A DNA stretch of 64,000 nt, from contig CANLVG010000009.1 of assembly GCA_947494565.1 (NCBI GenBank), positions 124,001-188,000 on the forward strand, in the 5' to 3' direction. Shown piece after piece: positions 16,660-27,900 of the stretch (its first letter is position 1; each line of letters opens with the position of its first letter). This DNA comes from an uncultured Flavobacteriaceae bacterium. GTDB taxonomy: Bacteria > Bacteroidota > Bacteroidia > Flavobacteriales > Flavobacteriaceae. The position numbers were made by a program, and so were the translations under genes. Under the pieces are notes generated by a model. The model had not been told where the DNA came from. It saw nothing but the letters and a program-made list of their open reading frames with translations, and searched no databases.

Positions 16660-18741
16660 CTAATGGGGCCGCACCCGAATCGTAATTCTTCTATTTGTGA
16701 TAACGGTGTTGGGGCGCACAAAATTGACCTGCACATTGGCGGAAGGAGTATCGGTAGTAGTATTGCTATCGGTCTGGTCTTGAGTATTGGAGGCGGTATT
16801 GGTATGTGTTTGTGAGGTGGTGATGTACGTATTTGTCAGTAAGGCCTTTGCAGTAATGGTCATGGTCTCAATTTGTCCGGCGTTCATTGTCCCGATATCC
16901 CAATTAGGATAGGTGAAAGAGCCTGAGGACACCGTTGCGGATATAAAATTGAGTCCCGACGGCAAATTATCCGTAATATTCAGATTGGTCACCGGATTCA
17001 GTCCCAAACTCTCCACGGAAATGGTAAAGGTTACGATATCTCCGTGATTTACGACTGGTTGGTCTACCGTCTTGTCAAGAACAATATCGGGATTACAATA
17101 ATACACGGGAAGGATATTGGAGTCGTAACTACAGGGTCCACGGGTAACGCGAACATAATAATTACCGGCCGAAGTAGCAATATAGGAAGAGGAGGTAGCT
17201 CCCGCTATGGGGTTCACACCTTCAAACCATTGATAAGCATCGTAAGTCTCTCCGTCGGCAATCTCTAGGGAAGCGCCGGGCAAACAGGTATTTCCGGTTA
17301 TGGCGAGATCGACATCAGGAATAGTATCGAAACCTGAATAGTACCCGGCCAGTCCGCGCGCACCATTAAAACCGAAAAAGCCGACGGCGATCGGCCCCGA
17401 AGATTGTACGCTGACATTACCGGTCAGACTCGGTAGATAGAACGTTTTCCAATCCGATGTGCCGGCTACTGCAGTAGAGGCTGGCAAAGTAAGCGTACCA
17501 CTTCCATCGGTGACCACAATATTGCTGTCCGGGGTGGAAGTTGCCGCGATTATGGTGACACCGCCCGTAATGGTAATGCCCGCGGCATCCCTAATATCTG
17601 GAATATTGTCCATGGAGTCGGGTAGCAGACAGTTCACAGGGGCAACAAAATTGAGGCCTTGGGTGTACACTTGACTCGAGCCTGCCATACACTGATAGGC
17701 ATACACATTTTGAGAAGTTTGAACGAACATATTGGCTCCAACCGAGTTGGAAGAGTAATTGCTACTTGGAATCTCAAAGTACTCCCCATTGTTAATGGTG
17801 GTTATTGGGGTCGCAGACCCGTTCACAAAGATGTCCGTGCCATCGGCTATACCAATGATCAACGGGAATTCGGTAGCACCATTGGTACCCCCGTTACCTC
17901 TTACGAATACATATTCCCGGCCTAGGTTGCCTTCCGGAACAGGTTGGTCGATACCGGCATCTCGATTCGTGGCCCCGGCTTGGCGACCAAAATTCAGAGA
18001 ACCGTTACTGATGACAATATCCCGGTCGGCAACAATAGAGGCTCCTATCCATCCATCCTCGTGTGCCTGGGTAGGTGCATTGCCAATATAGGTTTCAAAA
18101 ACGAAAGACTCATTTGCCTGTAACACTATTTGGTAGGTGTCGGCCGTTATTCCTGCTCGATTACTTCCGACCCTGAATTCACAATTGGGGTCGTACCCAA
18201 AAATGTCGATTGTGGTATTGTTTTCGGTTGCCATGATTCCCAAAGTATTTGACTTGGATACGTGGCTGCCCAGATTCGGGACTCCGCCCCATTTAAATTC
18301 CCTACCGATAGCCGCCCTTCCTTTTGAGGTCAAGGAAGCCGCTTGTGAACCTGAACTTCCGCGGTAATTGACATAGAAGTTGTTTCCTCCAGGGGCTTCA
18401 AAACGAAGCCCGCCGTTGGTGAGTACCACTCCGGTATTGGTTTCGTTCACGAGGGTAATGTTATTGTCTCCATTACCCAATACATACTCTTGTGGGCTTA
18501 CATTTGACAAAGTGAAGGTTGCGATGGGGGTCGCGCTGGTTCCGCGATATGCATTTACGGTAAAAGCCGTGGTCTCAGGAGTGGAAAGGTAAATAGATTG
18601 CTGTTGTATGGCCTGATTATTTCTTCCTTGTCTTAGAGGAGGGAGATAATGCAGATCACTAAGTTGACTGAACCCATAAAAACCACAAAGAAGCCATAAG
18701 ATGGCAAAAACAGTATTTCTTTGGGGACGAAAGAAAAGCAT
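16660..18741 (-). CDS. Secreted IgGFc-binding-like / DUF11 protein without type-B sorting domain
   Basis: 693 residues. Signal peptide (about 1-25), an IgGFc-binding-protein-like N-terminal region (about 30-480: GIMATENNTTIDIFGYDP, IVADRDIVISNGSLNFGRQ, DQPVPEGNLGREYVFVRGNG, YAYQCMAGSSQVYTQGLNF), an Ig-like segment (about 485-545) and one DUF11 repeat (about 550-640: DIVTFTISVESLGLNPVTNL ... ITDNLPSGLNF). The first 640 or so residues closely match the start of the 4118-residue adhesin next door. It ends in a short basic tail (TVITNRRITIRVRPH) instead of the FTPNGDG domain. Only 85 bases separate it from the ABC ATPase gene, so there is no room for a lost sorting domain. It may be anchored or exported by other means, or be a truncated duplicate. 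Confidence 0.85.
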   Translation of the reverse strand: MLFFRPQRNTVFAILWLLCGFYGFSQLSDLHYLPPLRQGRNNQAIQQQSIYLSTPETTAFTVNAYRGTSATPIATFTLSNVSPQEYVLGNGDNNITLVNETNTGVVLTNGGLRFEAPGGNNFYVNYRGSSGSQAASLTSKGRAAIGREFKWGGVPNLGSHVSKSNTLGIMATENNTTIDIFGYDPNCEFRVGSNRAGITADTYQIVLQANESFVFETYIGNAPTQAHEDGWIGASIVADRDIVISNGSLNFGRQAGATNRDAGIDQPVPEGNLGREYVFVRGNGGTNGATEFPLIIGIADGTDIFVNGSATPITTINNGEYFEIPSSNYSSNSVGANMFVQTSQNVYAYQCMAGSSQVYTQGLNFVAPVNCLLPDSMDNIPDIRDAAGITITGGVTIIAATSTPDSNIVVTDGSGTLTLPASTAVAGTSDWKTFYLPSLTGNVSVQSSGPIAVGFFGFNGARGLAGYYSGFDTIPDVDLAITGNTCLPGASLEIADGETYDAYQWFEGVNPIAGATSSSYIATSAGNYYVRVTRGPCSYDSNILPVYYCNPDIVLDKTVDQPVVNHGDIVTFTISVESLGLNPVTNLNITDNLPSGLNFISATVSSGSFTYPNWDIGTMNAGQIETMTITAKALLTNTYITTSQTHTNTASNTQDQTDSNTTTDTPSANVQVNFVRPNTVITNRRITIRVRPH

Positions 18742-18925
18742 ACTTGGTCAATTGATGTATAGGTTCGGGACTTTGATACAAATTAAGAGCATTAAAGGGA
18801 GGTCTGGAATGTTTTGTTGTATACTGTTAATTTTTTGTGGTAAAAACCTTCTTTTTCGAACATTGACCGGGATGGAGGTGTGCTTTTTCTTCTAACGAGC
18901 GCGATATACGTCAACACCTTTAATG

Positions 18926-18964
18926 AACTGCCCCCAAAACAGCTTTGCTATTTTGGGGGCAGTT
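18926..18964 (-). terminator. Strong hairpin downstream of the giant adhesin gene
   Basis: A perfect 14-base-pair inverted repeat, AACTGCCCCCAAAA (18926-18939) and TTTTGGGGGCAGTT (18951-18964), with an 11-base loop, 34 bases past the stop of the 4118-residue gene. The position and GC-rich stem suit a transcription terminator or mRNA 3'-end stabiliser for the adhesin transcript. No clean U-run follows on the minus strand (it reads CATTAAAGG), so it is not a textbook intrinsic terminator. It also isolates the downstream gene at 16660-18741. Confidence 0.7.
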
Positions 18965-18997
18965 GGGTTTTGAGTGCTTATTTAAGGTTTAAAGCGA

Positions 18998-21900
18998 TTA
19001 TCGATAGAGGGTAAAGTTACCGACAAATTCCCGTTCATCCTCCTCGCCGTTCAACCTGATGATATACCAGTAATCACCTGTGGGAAGCTCGGCTTCAGCG
19101 TACAAGCCGTTCCAGCCTTCTTCGGTATCTTGAATTCGATAGACCTCACGTCCATAGCGATCATAGATTTTAATGAAGATATCAGGGAATTGCTGGATGT
19201 TTCGAGGTATCCAGAAATCGTTGAGACCATCCCCGTCAGGTGTAAAGAAATTAGGGATTTCGATATCTATGAATTCCATATAAATCGATGCGGTTGATTC
19301 ACAGCCATTTTCGTCGACTACCCTCACGTTGTACGTGTCGGTACGTCGAATATAGAAGGTATCGTCATCTCCGTTATTCTGACCATCGAAATAATAGGTG
19401 TAACCTGGCTTACCGCCTTCGGCAGTTGCCGTGATTTCATTAAGATCCAGTTGCTCCAAGCTCAATGTGAGTGGTTGAAACCCTTCTACTTCAAAATCAA
19501 TTGTATTGGTACAGCCGTTGGAATGAACGATGTAAATGAAATGATCACCCGGTGATAGATTTTCAAAAACAGGCTCTAACTCCAGGTCACCAGGATTATT
19601 TGAATCGAGGGCATATAAGACGTCAGCAGCAATGGAGTCATCTTCTAAGCTAAGTTCGACGCGATTGTTCGGAACGTCACCCGAACATTCATAAACAACT
19701 TCTGCGTTTGCGTTCAAATTCGCTCCTGATTCTACTCTTATAAGATCTTCCGTCATACAACCGTTGGCATCCCTAACGAATACGAAGTGATCACCACCAG
19801 GTAGGTTTTCAAGGGTCAAACGGCCCTCTACAAAATCGGCATCGTTATTGGAACCGATCGCCGTGCTATAGGGTGCAGTGCCTCCATTGATACTGACCGT
19901 TATCGTACCATTTTCTTCTCCGGCACATACCTCAGGGGTAGCGGTCAGCGACATGGTCAATACTTCAGGTTCTTCGATAGAAAATTCAACCAATGCAATA
20001 CAGCCATTGCTGTCTTGCACGATGACGGTATAATCGCCCACGCCCAAATCTTCGAAATAGTTATCGTCTACAAACTTCAAAAGATTTGGTGAAATGGCAA
20101 ATTGATATGGTGCCGTTCCGAACTGAACATCAAGTTCAATACGACCATTTTCATCACCAAAACAGCTGATGTCGGTAATATTCGGAACCACTTCTAGTGC
20201 ATCTGGTTCCGTGATAACGATAGGGGTTGAGGTTACCTCGCAATCGCCACTTTGTACGTGTACATAGTAAGTGCCAGCGGCTAAATCGAGGAAAGTACCT
20301 GTATTCTGGAAAGGCTCGGCTTGATTTGTCGCCGCCGCATCATAGAACAGCCCATATTGATAATTACCAAGACCACCGTCCGCGATCCAATCGATTATTG
20401 CCGTTGCTTCGCCATTACAATTAATAGTCGGGATAATTGCAGCGTTTACCGGAGCTACCATTAGCGCTTCAATCGGTGCAATATTGATTTCGTTTGAGAT
20501 TACGGAAATACAATTAAAGTTATCGCGTACATAGTATTGGTAGCTGCCCGCTGTTATATTTTGGAATAGATGGGTATTGGGGCCGTTGGTTTCGTTCATT
20601 GCATTGAACGAAATGCCGTCTTCACTCCACATATATGGCGCGGTTCCTCCACTAGCGGTCAACTCGAGCTCGGCATTAAGATCACAACTCAAGGTTCGGG
20701 TCGTGATCAATAGTGCCGAAACTTCTGTTGGATTGACAATTTCCAAGGCCGTGGCATCCTCATAGGTACAGCCCATATCATCTTCTACAGAGATTGTGTA
20801 AAACCCTGCTCCTTGATTCGTGAAAATAGGGCTTGATTGTGAAGCGGTCTGCTGCAACAATACACTCTTCGCACTATCACTATATGTATTCAAAATGAAT
20901 CGATAGTTCGGGGTTACATTACGGGCATTCAAAGTTAATTCCACGGTTGCGTCCCTATCACCTTCGCATTGAAGGGTCGTTACGGCCAGTAGACCTGAAA
21001 TCGGATCGGGAAGCAATATTTCAAATGCGTTCGGGAATGTTCGAATACAACCCAGGGCATCGGTCACCTCAATTGTGAATTGGCCTGAGGTCAACCCTTG
21101 AAACTGATGTGAATTTACCTGCGCGACCATTGGATGTATGGTGCCGTTAGATGTATTCGTGAGTATAATATCATAAGGGGCAGCTCCACCGATCGGAGTT
21201 ATTATCGCCGTTCCTTGATCATCAGTACAGCCTGCATGCTCAAGACTCACTGGATCTAGGCCAATCGGATCTATTGGGGTTGAAATAGTAAACGCTCGGG
21301 TTTGACTACAATTTGGCAAACCGTCCTGAATTACTTCCACCAGATAACTACCTGCCGGAATATTGATGCTAGCGGTCTGACCTAAGGGAACATTATTCTG
21401 ATTATATTCCAAGGTATCGTCCAAGGTGTCTATTGGGGTACCTTGGGTATCGTAAATGTTCAACGTGAAGTTACCGCCATAAGTGGCATCCGTAAGGTTA
21501 AAACGGACACTTCCGTCATCACCCTGGCAAATTACATTTGAAAGTACCTCAACATCCACGTTGAATGTGTTCGGATCGGTTACGACATGCGTTACCGTGA
21601 TTTCACAGCCCGTGGCAATGTTTCGTACACCAAAAGTGTAGGTTCCTGGTGTTAGATTATTGAAGGTGTTGTCCCCCGGGGTTTCATACATCGTTGCGGG
21701 TAGTTGTCGGAATTCATAGTTCGTCGGGTCGGTACCAAAGTTGGTCAGGCTACTGCTGACATCGATGCTGATATCCTCACCAGAAGAAATACAGGTAAGC
21801 GGATCAACTACAGTTACGTTTGCGGTGTTCAACTGGTCAAATGCCGGAACGTTCACCGTTATCGCATGCATACAACCGCGATCATCAAATACTCTAACGA

Positions 21901-24900
21901 TAACATCACCTCCTGCAAAATCCGTGAAGGTGTAGTCGGGTGAAGTACCATTTTGAATGGCACCACTAGTTACCTCTTCAAATTGAAAGTTGGTATAGGT
22001 AGTGCTTCCTCCTACAATACTAGCTGTATTGATGGAAACTGTTGCATTGTTCGTCGTATTATCCGTTGTACAGCCAAATGATGTCACAGAGGGGATGTCA
22101 AAGGCGATGACATTAGGTTCATTTACGGCAATGTTGTTGATTATGAGCGTACAGCCATTGGGTCCCTCTCCGGTTACTGTATAGGTTCCAGCGGGTAGGT
22201 TTTCAAATGTATCCGAGGCCGCATTGAAGCTGCCGAGGTTCGGTGCCAGTGTATAGGTCAACGGATTGTTTCCATTGTTGATCTGGGTAAGGGCAATCGC
22301 TCCATCGGTAAACCCATTACAAGTGACATGGGTGACATCCTCACTAAAATCGGGGATTGTCGCCGCAGGTACCTCAATGGTAAAGTCACGTGGACATTCC
22401 GGATTACTGGTAATATCGAAAATGGTAACCACATAGGTATCGGCCAAGGTAATATTCTCGGTTGTCGGATTACCCGTCAACGTTTGCCTTGCTACCACCG
22501 TACCTAATGAGGAGTCTACTATTTGGTACTCGTAGCTTCCCGAGCCTGCCGTTACCTCTAAGGTAATCTGAGCTTCCTGCCCTGCGCCGCATCCGAGACT
22601 TCGTGTTAAAGCTGCTGAAGCTTGCATGCTAGGTGATACATCGAAGGCCTGTGAGACTGTACATCCCGCACTGTTTTTTACCACGGCGGTGTAAGAACCT
22701 GGGATAACATTGTTGAATACGCCTGCATTGTCGACAAAGGTTGTGCCTCCATCTATGGAGTAAAGCAAGGTTGGGAAAGCGGGACTGGTTCCATCAATAG
22801 TTACCGTTGTTGCTATACCGCAATTGTCCACATTGACGCTGTTAATTACAGGGTTTTCGGCCAAACTCATCGTCTCGAAGCCAAGAGCGGCCGAACAGCC
22901 AAATTGGTCCGTGATCTCGACATAGTAATCTCCCGCCGGTGAATTCGCCGGAATTTCAATCGGGTTATCCGTGGTGCCCGTAATTGTTGCAAAAGGTGCT
23001 GGTCCGGTCACGGTATAGGTAAATGTTCCGCCACCACCTTGTATATTTTCAATGGCGATAAGACCTGGCGCTTCACAACTGATTTGTTGCAAGGCATTCA
23101 AGTTTGCCGATATGGCATCCAGTTCCTCTAAAATAAGGTTTTCACTACCACTGATACATTGTGATATGCCACCAGCATCTACCTGAGTGACCACAATATA
23201 GTATTCATCCGCAGGGAGGTTGGTAACGGTAATCGTACCTGTATATGGAATGATGCCACTGGTTTGAATAGGATTGTCATCGATATCATAAAGTGTCCAA
23301 TCCATTTGAGGTTCGATCGAGCCATCCGTATCCGTTAGTGTATACGTGATTTCCCCATCGTTCGCAGCATTACACGATGGTTCGTAGGTGGCTGCGATTT
23401 CCATAGGATTGGTGGTAATATCGTTCACATTGACATTACTTTGCCTCACACAGGCCGGTGGACCTGAAGAATCCCTTACATAGAACACATAGGTTCGCCC
23501 GGGTACTAGGTTCAGCCATTCATACATTCCGTCACCAGCGGCGACCGGATTGCCTAAAATATCAACATTACTACCCGGTACCCAGGTAGCCGTACCTGGA
23601 TCAAAATTAGCGGGGTCTTCGGAATAGGCATACTCATAAGGTGCAGAACCTTCCGAACCTTGAACTTTGACCCTAAGCTCATTACAGTTCACTACAATAG
23701 TGGTAAGGCTAATATCCAAATCATCCAAGGGGTATGGAATAATGAAAGGTGGTAAATCAGTTTGACATATGGTATTGTTAGATCCATCTACGGTTCGCAT
23801 AGAAGGGTTAACCGTATCTCCTGATAAATAACCGGTTAGTTGATCGCTTGTCCCAGGAGTACTATTGTCTCCAATCCAAGTCGCTCCTCCATCCGCGCTG
23901 AATTGAATGGTACCCAAAGTTGTTGGGTATGCACTAAACCCGAATCCAAAATCATTGACATCACCGGTACAGTTTGCTGGAGTAATACCGGTTACTGTTG
24001 CTATTAACTCGTCAGGTTCTGCCACCGCAATTCCTGACACGGTGGTTGCACAACCGTTGGTATCCGTGACGGTCACGTCATAGGATCCAGGAGTCAAATT
24101 AAAGTAAGTTCTGGAAGTCGCAACAACTCCACTCTGTGTCTGATTTGAAGTTCCATGGTCAATATCGACCAACTGGTAGGTATATGGCCCTTCACCTGCG
24201 GTGATGTTCACTACAATGCTTCCCGTATCACCAAAACAGATGGCATCAGTAGGTGTCGCCGTGTAAGCGAGGGTAGCCGCGGTCTGTACCGTAACGGTTT
24301 CCGTGTATTCACATCGTGGGTTTACTCCTCCATTATCCCGTACATAAACGTCATAGTCACCGGCGTTACCACTCGCTACTGTAAAGCTATTCGGTGTGGC
24401 GAAATGCGTGTCTAAAACTGCGGTGCCCGTTGGTAAAAAGGCGTAAACAAAGTTCCCGTCACCACCGGTAGCATTGATGGTAATACTTCCATCCGCACAT
24501 GCCGTGATGTCTACGGGAAGTACTTGTGCCGATACATTTGGTGCAATGGATATGGTCTCTGTCGCAGAACACCCATAACTATCCGAAACTTCAACTTCGT
24601 AGTCGCCATTCGATAGGCCATTGAAAGTGTGCGTTGTTGATGGAGTAGGGGTGATAAACGCCCCATATGTACCTCCAACTATTCGTATTCTAAAAGCATA
24701 GTTGTTGTTTCCTGTATTAACGGATGCCGTTATGCTAGCGTTGTTCAAACCATCGTAGCATGCTGTTGCCGTGAGGTCAAAATCTACCGTCGCCGGGGGA
24801 GCTATCGTTACCGGAGTGCTCGAAAGAACGGCACATGTATTTTGATCCTGTACCCGTACGAGGTAAGAACCAGCAGGAATATTCGGGAAATTAACGTCAT

Positions 24901-27900
24901 TTTGATACCCCGCGATGATGGCTCCACCTGTATCTTCCAACTGATATTGATACCCAGGTGTTCCGCCTGTTGCTGAGGCTTGTAATGTGCCGCCCGTATT
25001 CAAACAGGTAAAATCGGCTATTTGTGTCAGTGTTGGTACAATTGCCGTTGGAGCTGTTAAGGTAGCCGTGAAATCGGTAGTACAACTGGTAGTCAAGGGA
25101 AGCTTGGCTATTTGAACCGTATAGTTGCCCGCGGCAAGATTGGCCGTTGTGGTCACTTCTGTTTGTGTGGAAGTTGTCCAATTGATACCGTCAGTGGAAT
25201 ATTGATACCCGTCGGCAGGATTAAAATTCAAGACCTCAAAACGAATAGCGCCATCCGTACTGGTGGTACAGCTTGGATTGGTGACTCCTAATAAATTAGC
25301 GCTGAACTCCTGGTCATCTTCAACGATTACCGTGATATCGGTCGTCTGACTACACACCTCAGGTATTTGCGAAGCCTGGATGTCATCTAAAATCAGATCA
25401 TTGCCGTCATTACTGTTGACATTGGACCTAAGGACAATATCGATATCAGTATTTGCTCCTGGGTCGAAGGTTATCGTACGTTGGTGCCAATCATTGTCGT
25501 TGGTATTTTTTGGTATTTCGGAAGTTACCTCACTATGTATCAACGTTCCTGAACTGTCCAAAATCTCAACAAGAACCTCAGGATTATTTCCCGCTCCTGT
25601 AACATTCATCAGGTTGTACCCCCAGAAGTCCAGAGTGATTTCCCGATTCGGAAGTACTTCAATATTCTGTTTTGTCCATAAAACGGTGTTCAATCGTTCT
25701 ACACCCGTATCGGAGAAGGTACTGATATCGATTGCCAAGAATCTTCCATCGGCCAAACCGGTATGATCTTGAGGACTCGTCAACACCGAAATCGGATTGG
25801 TCACAAAATTGGTAACCGTATATTCACCATTCACCAGAATACCTGCTGGACCTCGGTTGCAGCTTACCGTTGAACCGTCTTGTGGCTCATAACAATAGTC
25901 AGCTCCTACTTCCGCGATTTGCGTTGAGGGACCTGAGCCAAAGGTCTCCGAAAAGAGGGTGCTTTGACTAGGAGCCAAGGTGCTTGAAATAGCAATACTT
26001 ACCGTATGTGTACCTGAAGCAACTGTATTGAAATTAGCATTGTCGGCCGGTGTATTTGCCGTTCCGTTCAAGGTATATTCATAGGTAAAATCCGTCGTGT
26101 TCGATGGACTAATGGTAATGTCTCCAAATCCATCACAATTATAGACAACATCACTCGTAAAACTTGGACTGGTAATTTCGTTAGGTACGGTTAAGTTCAT
26201 GTCATAGGTACAGCCTAGGGCATCCCTGACCGTCATCACATGACTGCCCGAGGGTAAGTTCGATTGGTCAACTGAACTAAAGCTGCCACCATTGAAGCTA
26301 TACTCGTACGGACCTTGCCCTCCGCTGGTATTTAATATTTTTACCAGGGCTCCGGCAGGATTACAAGAAGCATCCTCGATAATTGCTGCCGCTGCTAGTA
26401 ATCGAAATGGCTGCGTGACCTCGTATTCATGAGTCTCGATACAACCAGTGCCCGTTGTACCACTCGAATCCATTACGGTAACGGTATAAAGTCCTGCGGC
26501 CAAGTTTACAAATTCATTAGTCGTCTGATAGTTGGTGCCACCATCAAGACTATAGCGATAGGGAGGTGTGCCTCCAGATACCGAAACCGTCATAGTTGCC
26601 GTCGCGGTATCGGCACATCTAATTCCGGAATCAGAGGCCGAAATGACCAGTGTACCTAAATTATCGACGCGAACTGAATTCGAAAAGCCATAACAACCAT
26701 TCCCATCCCTTACGATGAATACGTAATCGCCTTCGCTATCAGGATTGCCAGTATCTCCGAATAGAAATGTTGTTTCGGTTTGATAGTCACCATCAGGTAC
26801 CGATACTTCATCAGCATACCGCGGTGTTCCATCCTTACTCCATATGGCCATTTCATATTCCGGGTTAGGTTGGCCTCCAGTCGGAGTGACATTGACAACA
26901 CCAGGAGTACATGTAATGTTTTCCGAGGTGACGGCATTAAGCCTTAGCTCATCGATTTCCGATACGGTAACCGGTTTACTATCGGTACAACCATCTTGAG
27001 TAGTGGTAATTACCAAATAGTCTCCGGCACTTACATTCAAAAAGGTGTGTGTATTGTCATTGACCGCAAGCAATTCGCTCACGAATGTACCTTGACCTCC
27101 ATTACTGCCGTCATCTAAACGGAGTTCATAACTATAATTGGGTCGTGCGTTAAGGGCCTGAACCGAAATTGAACCTAGATCATTACAATATTCGGGATCT
27201 GAGGCCACTTGAGTGTCAAATAGTAATTCTTCGATGCCAATATCCTCGGTTTCAAAAATACAGGTACCGGCAATTGGTGTGCTGTCGGCAGGATTCAATG
27301 CCGTAATCTGCACGCGATAGGTACCACTATTCGCTATATTGAAAAGAGGACCATTATTCGCGGAGAACGGTACAGCGATACTGTTATTATCGGCATTGAT
27401 CAATTGAAAACCGTAGTTGGCGCCGATTCCGTCGATTCTAATCGTACCATTAGTGGTACACAAAATATCGGAAGACGATGTGGTAAAATTCAGTTCATTT
27501 TGAAATGCATTGAAGTAAAAACGACTGAAACATCCGTTTTGGTAGGTAATCGACAGGCGATATCTTCCCGAGGTGTTGACTGTATAATCACTGCCTGTGG
27601 CAACTTGGTTCCAGGTACAACTGAGGTTTCGATTCAAACAATTATCCGGTTCTACCGTACAACTAGTTTCGTCCAATACTTCCCAAAATAGACCTTGTGC
27701 ATCGGGAATGTTCATTTGCAAGAGGGCGCTGTCTCCTGCTCCGCATAGGAAAATCTCAGGAAACTGGGTCGTACCATCACTACAATCCACCAAGATCTCC
27801 CCCTGAATGTCATTATCAGTATTTACATCACTGTTTACCTGATTGAAGTAATCGACTATCGGATTGGTCTGGGTGGTACCGAATCGTTCTACATTGATTC

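Noticed and set aside
19500-27240. Repeat-rich region that could suggest a CRISPR array
   Set aside because: Repeats are of 240-330 bases, diverged, in-frame and encode SprB-type domains; there are no short identical repeats with spacers.
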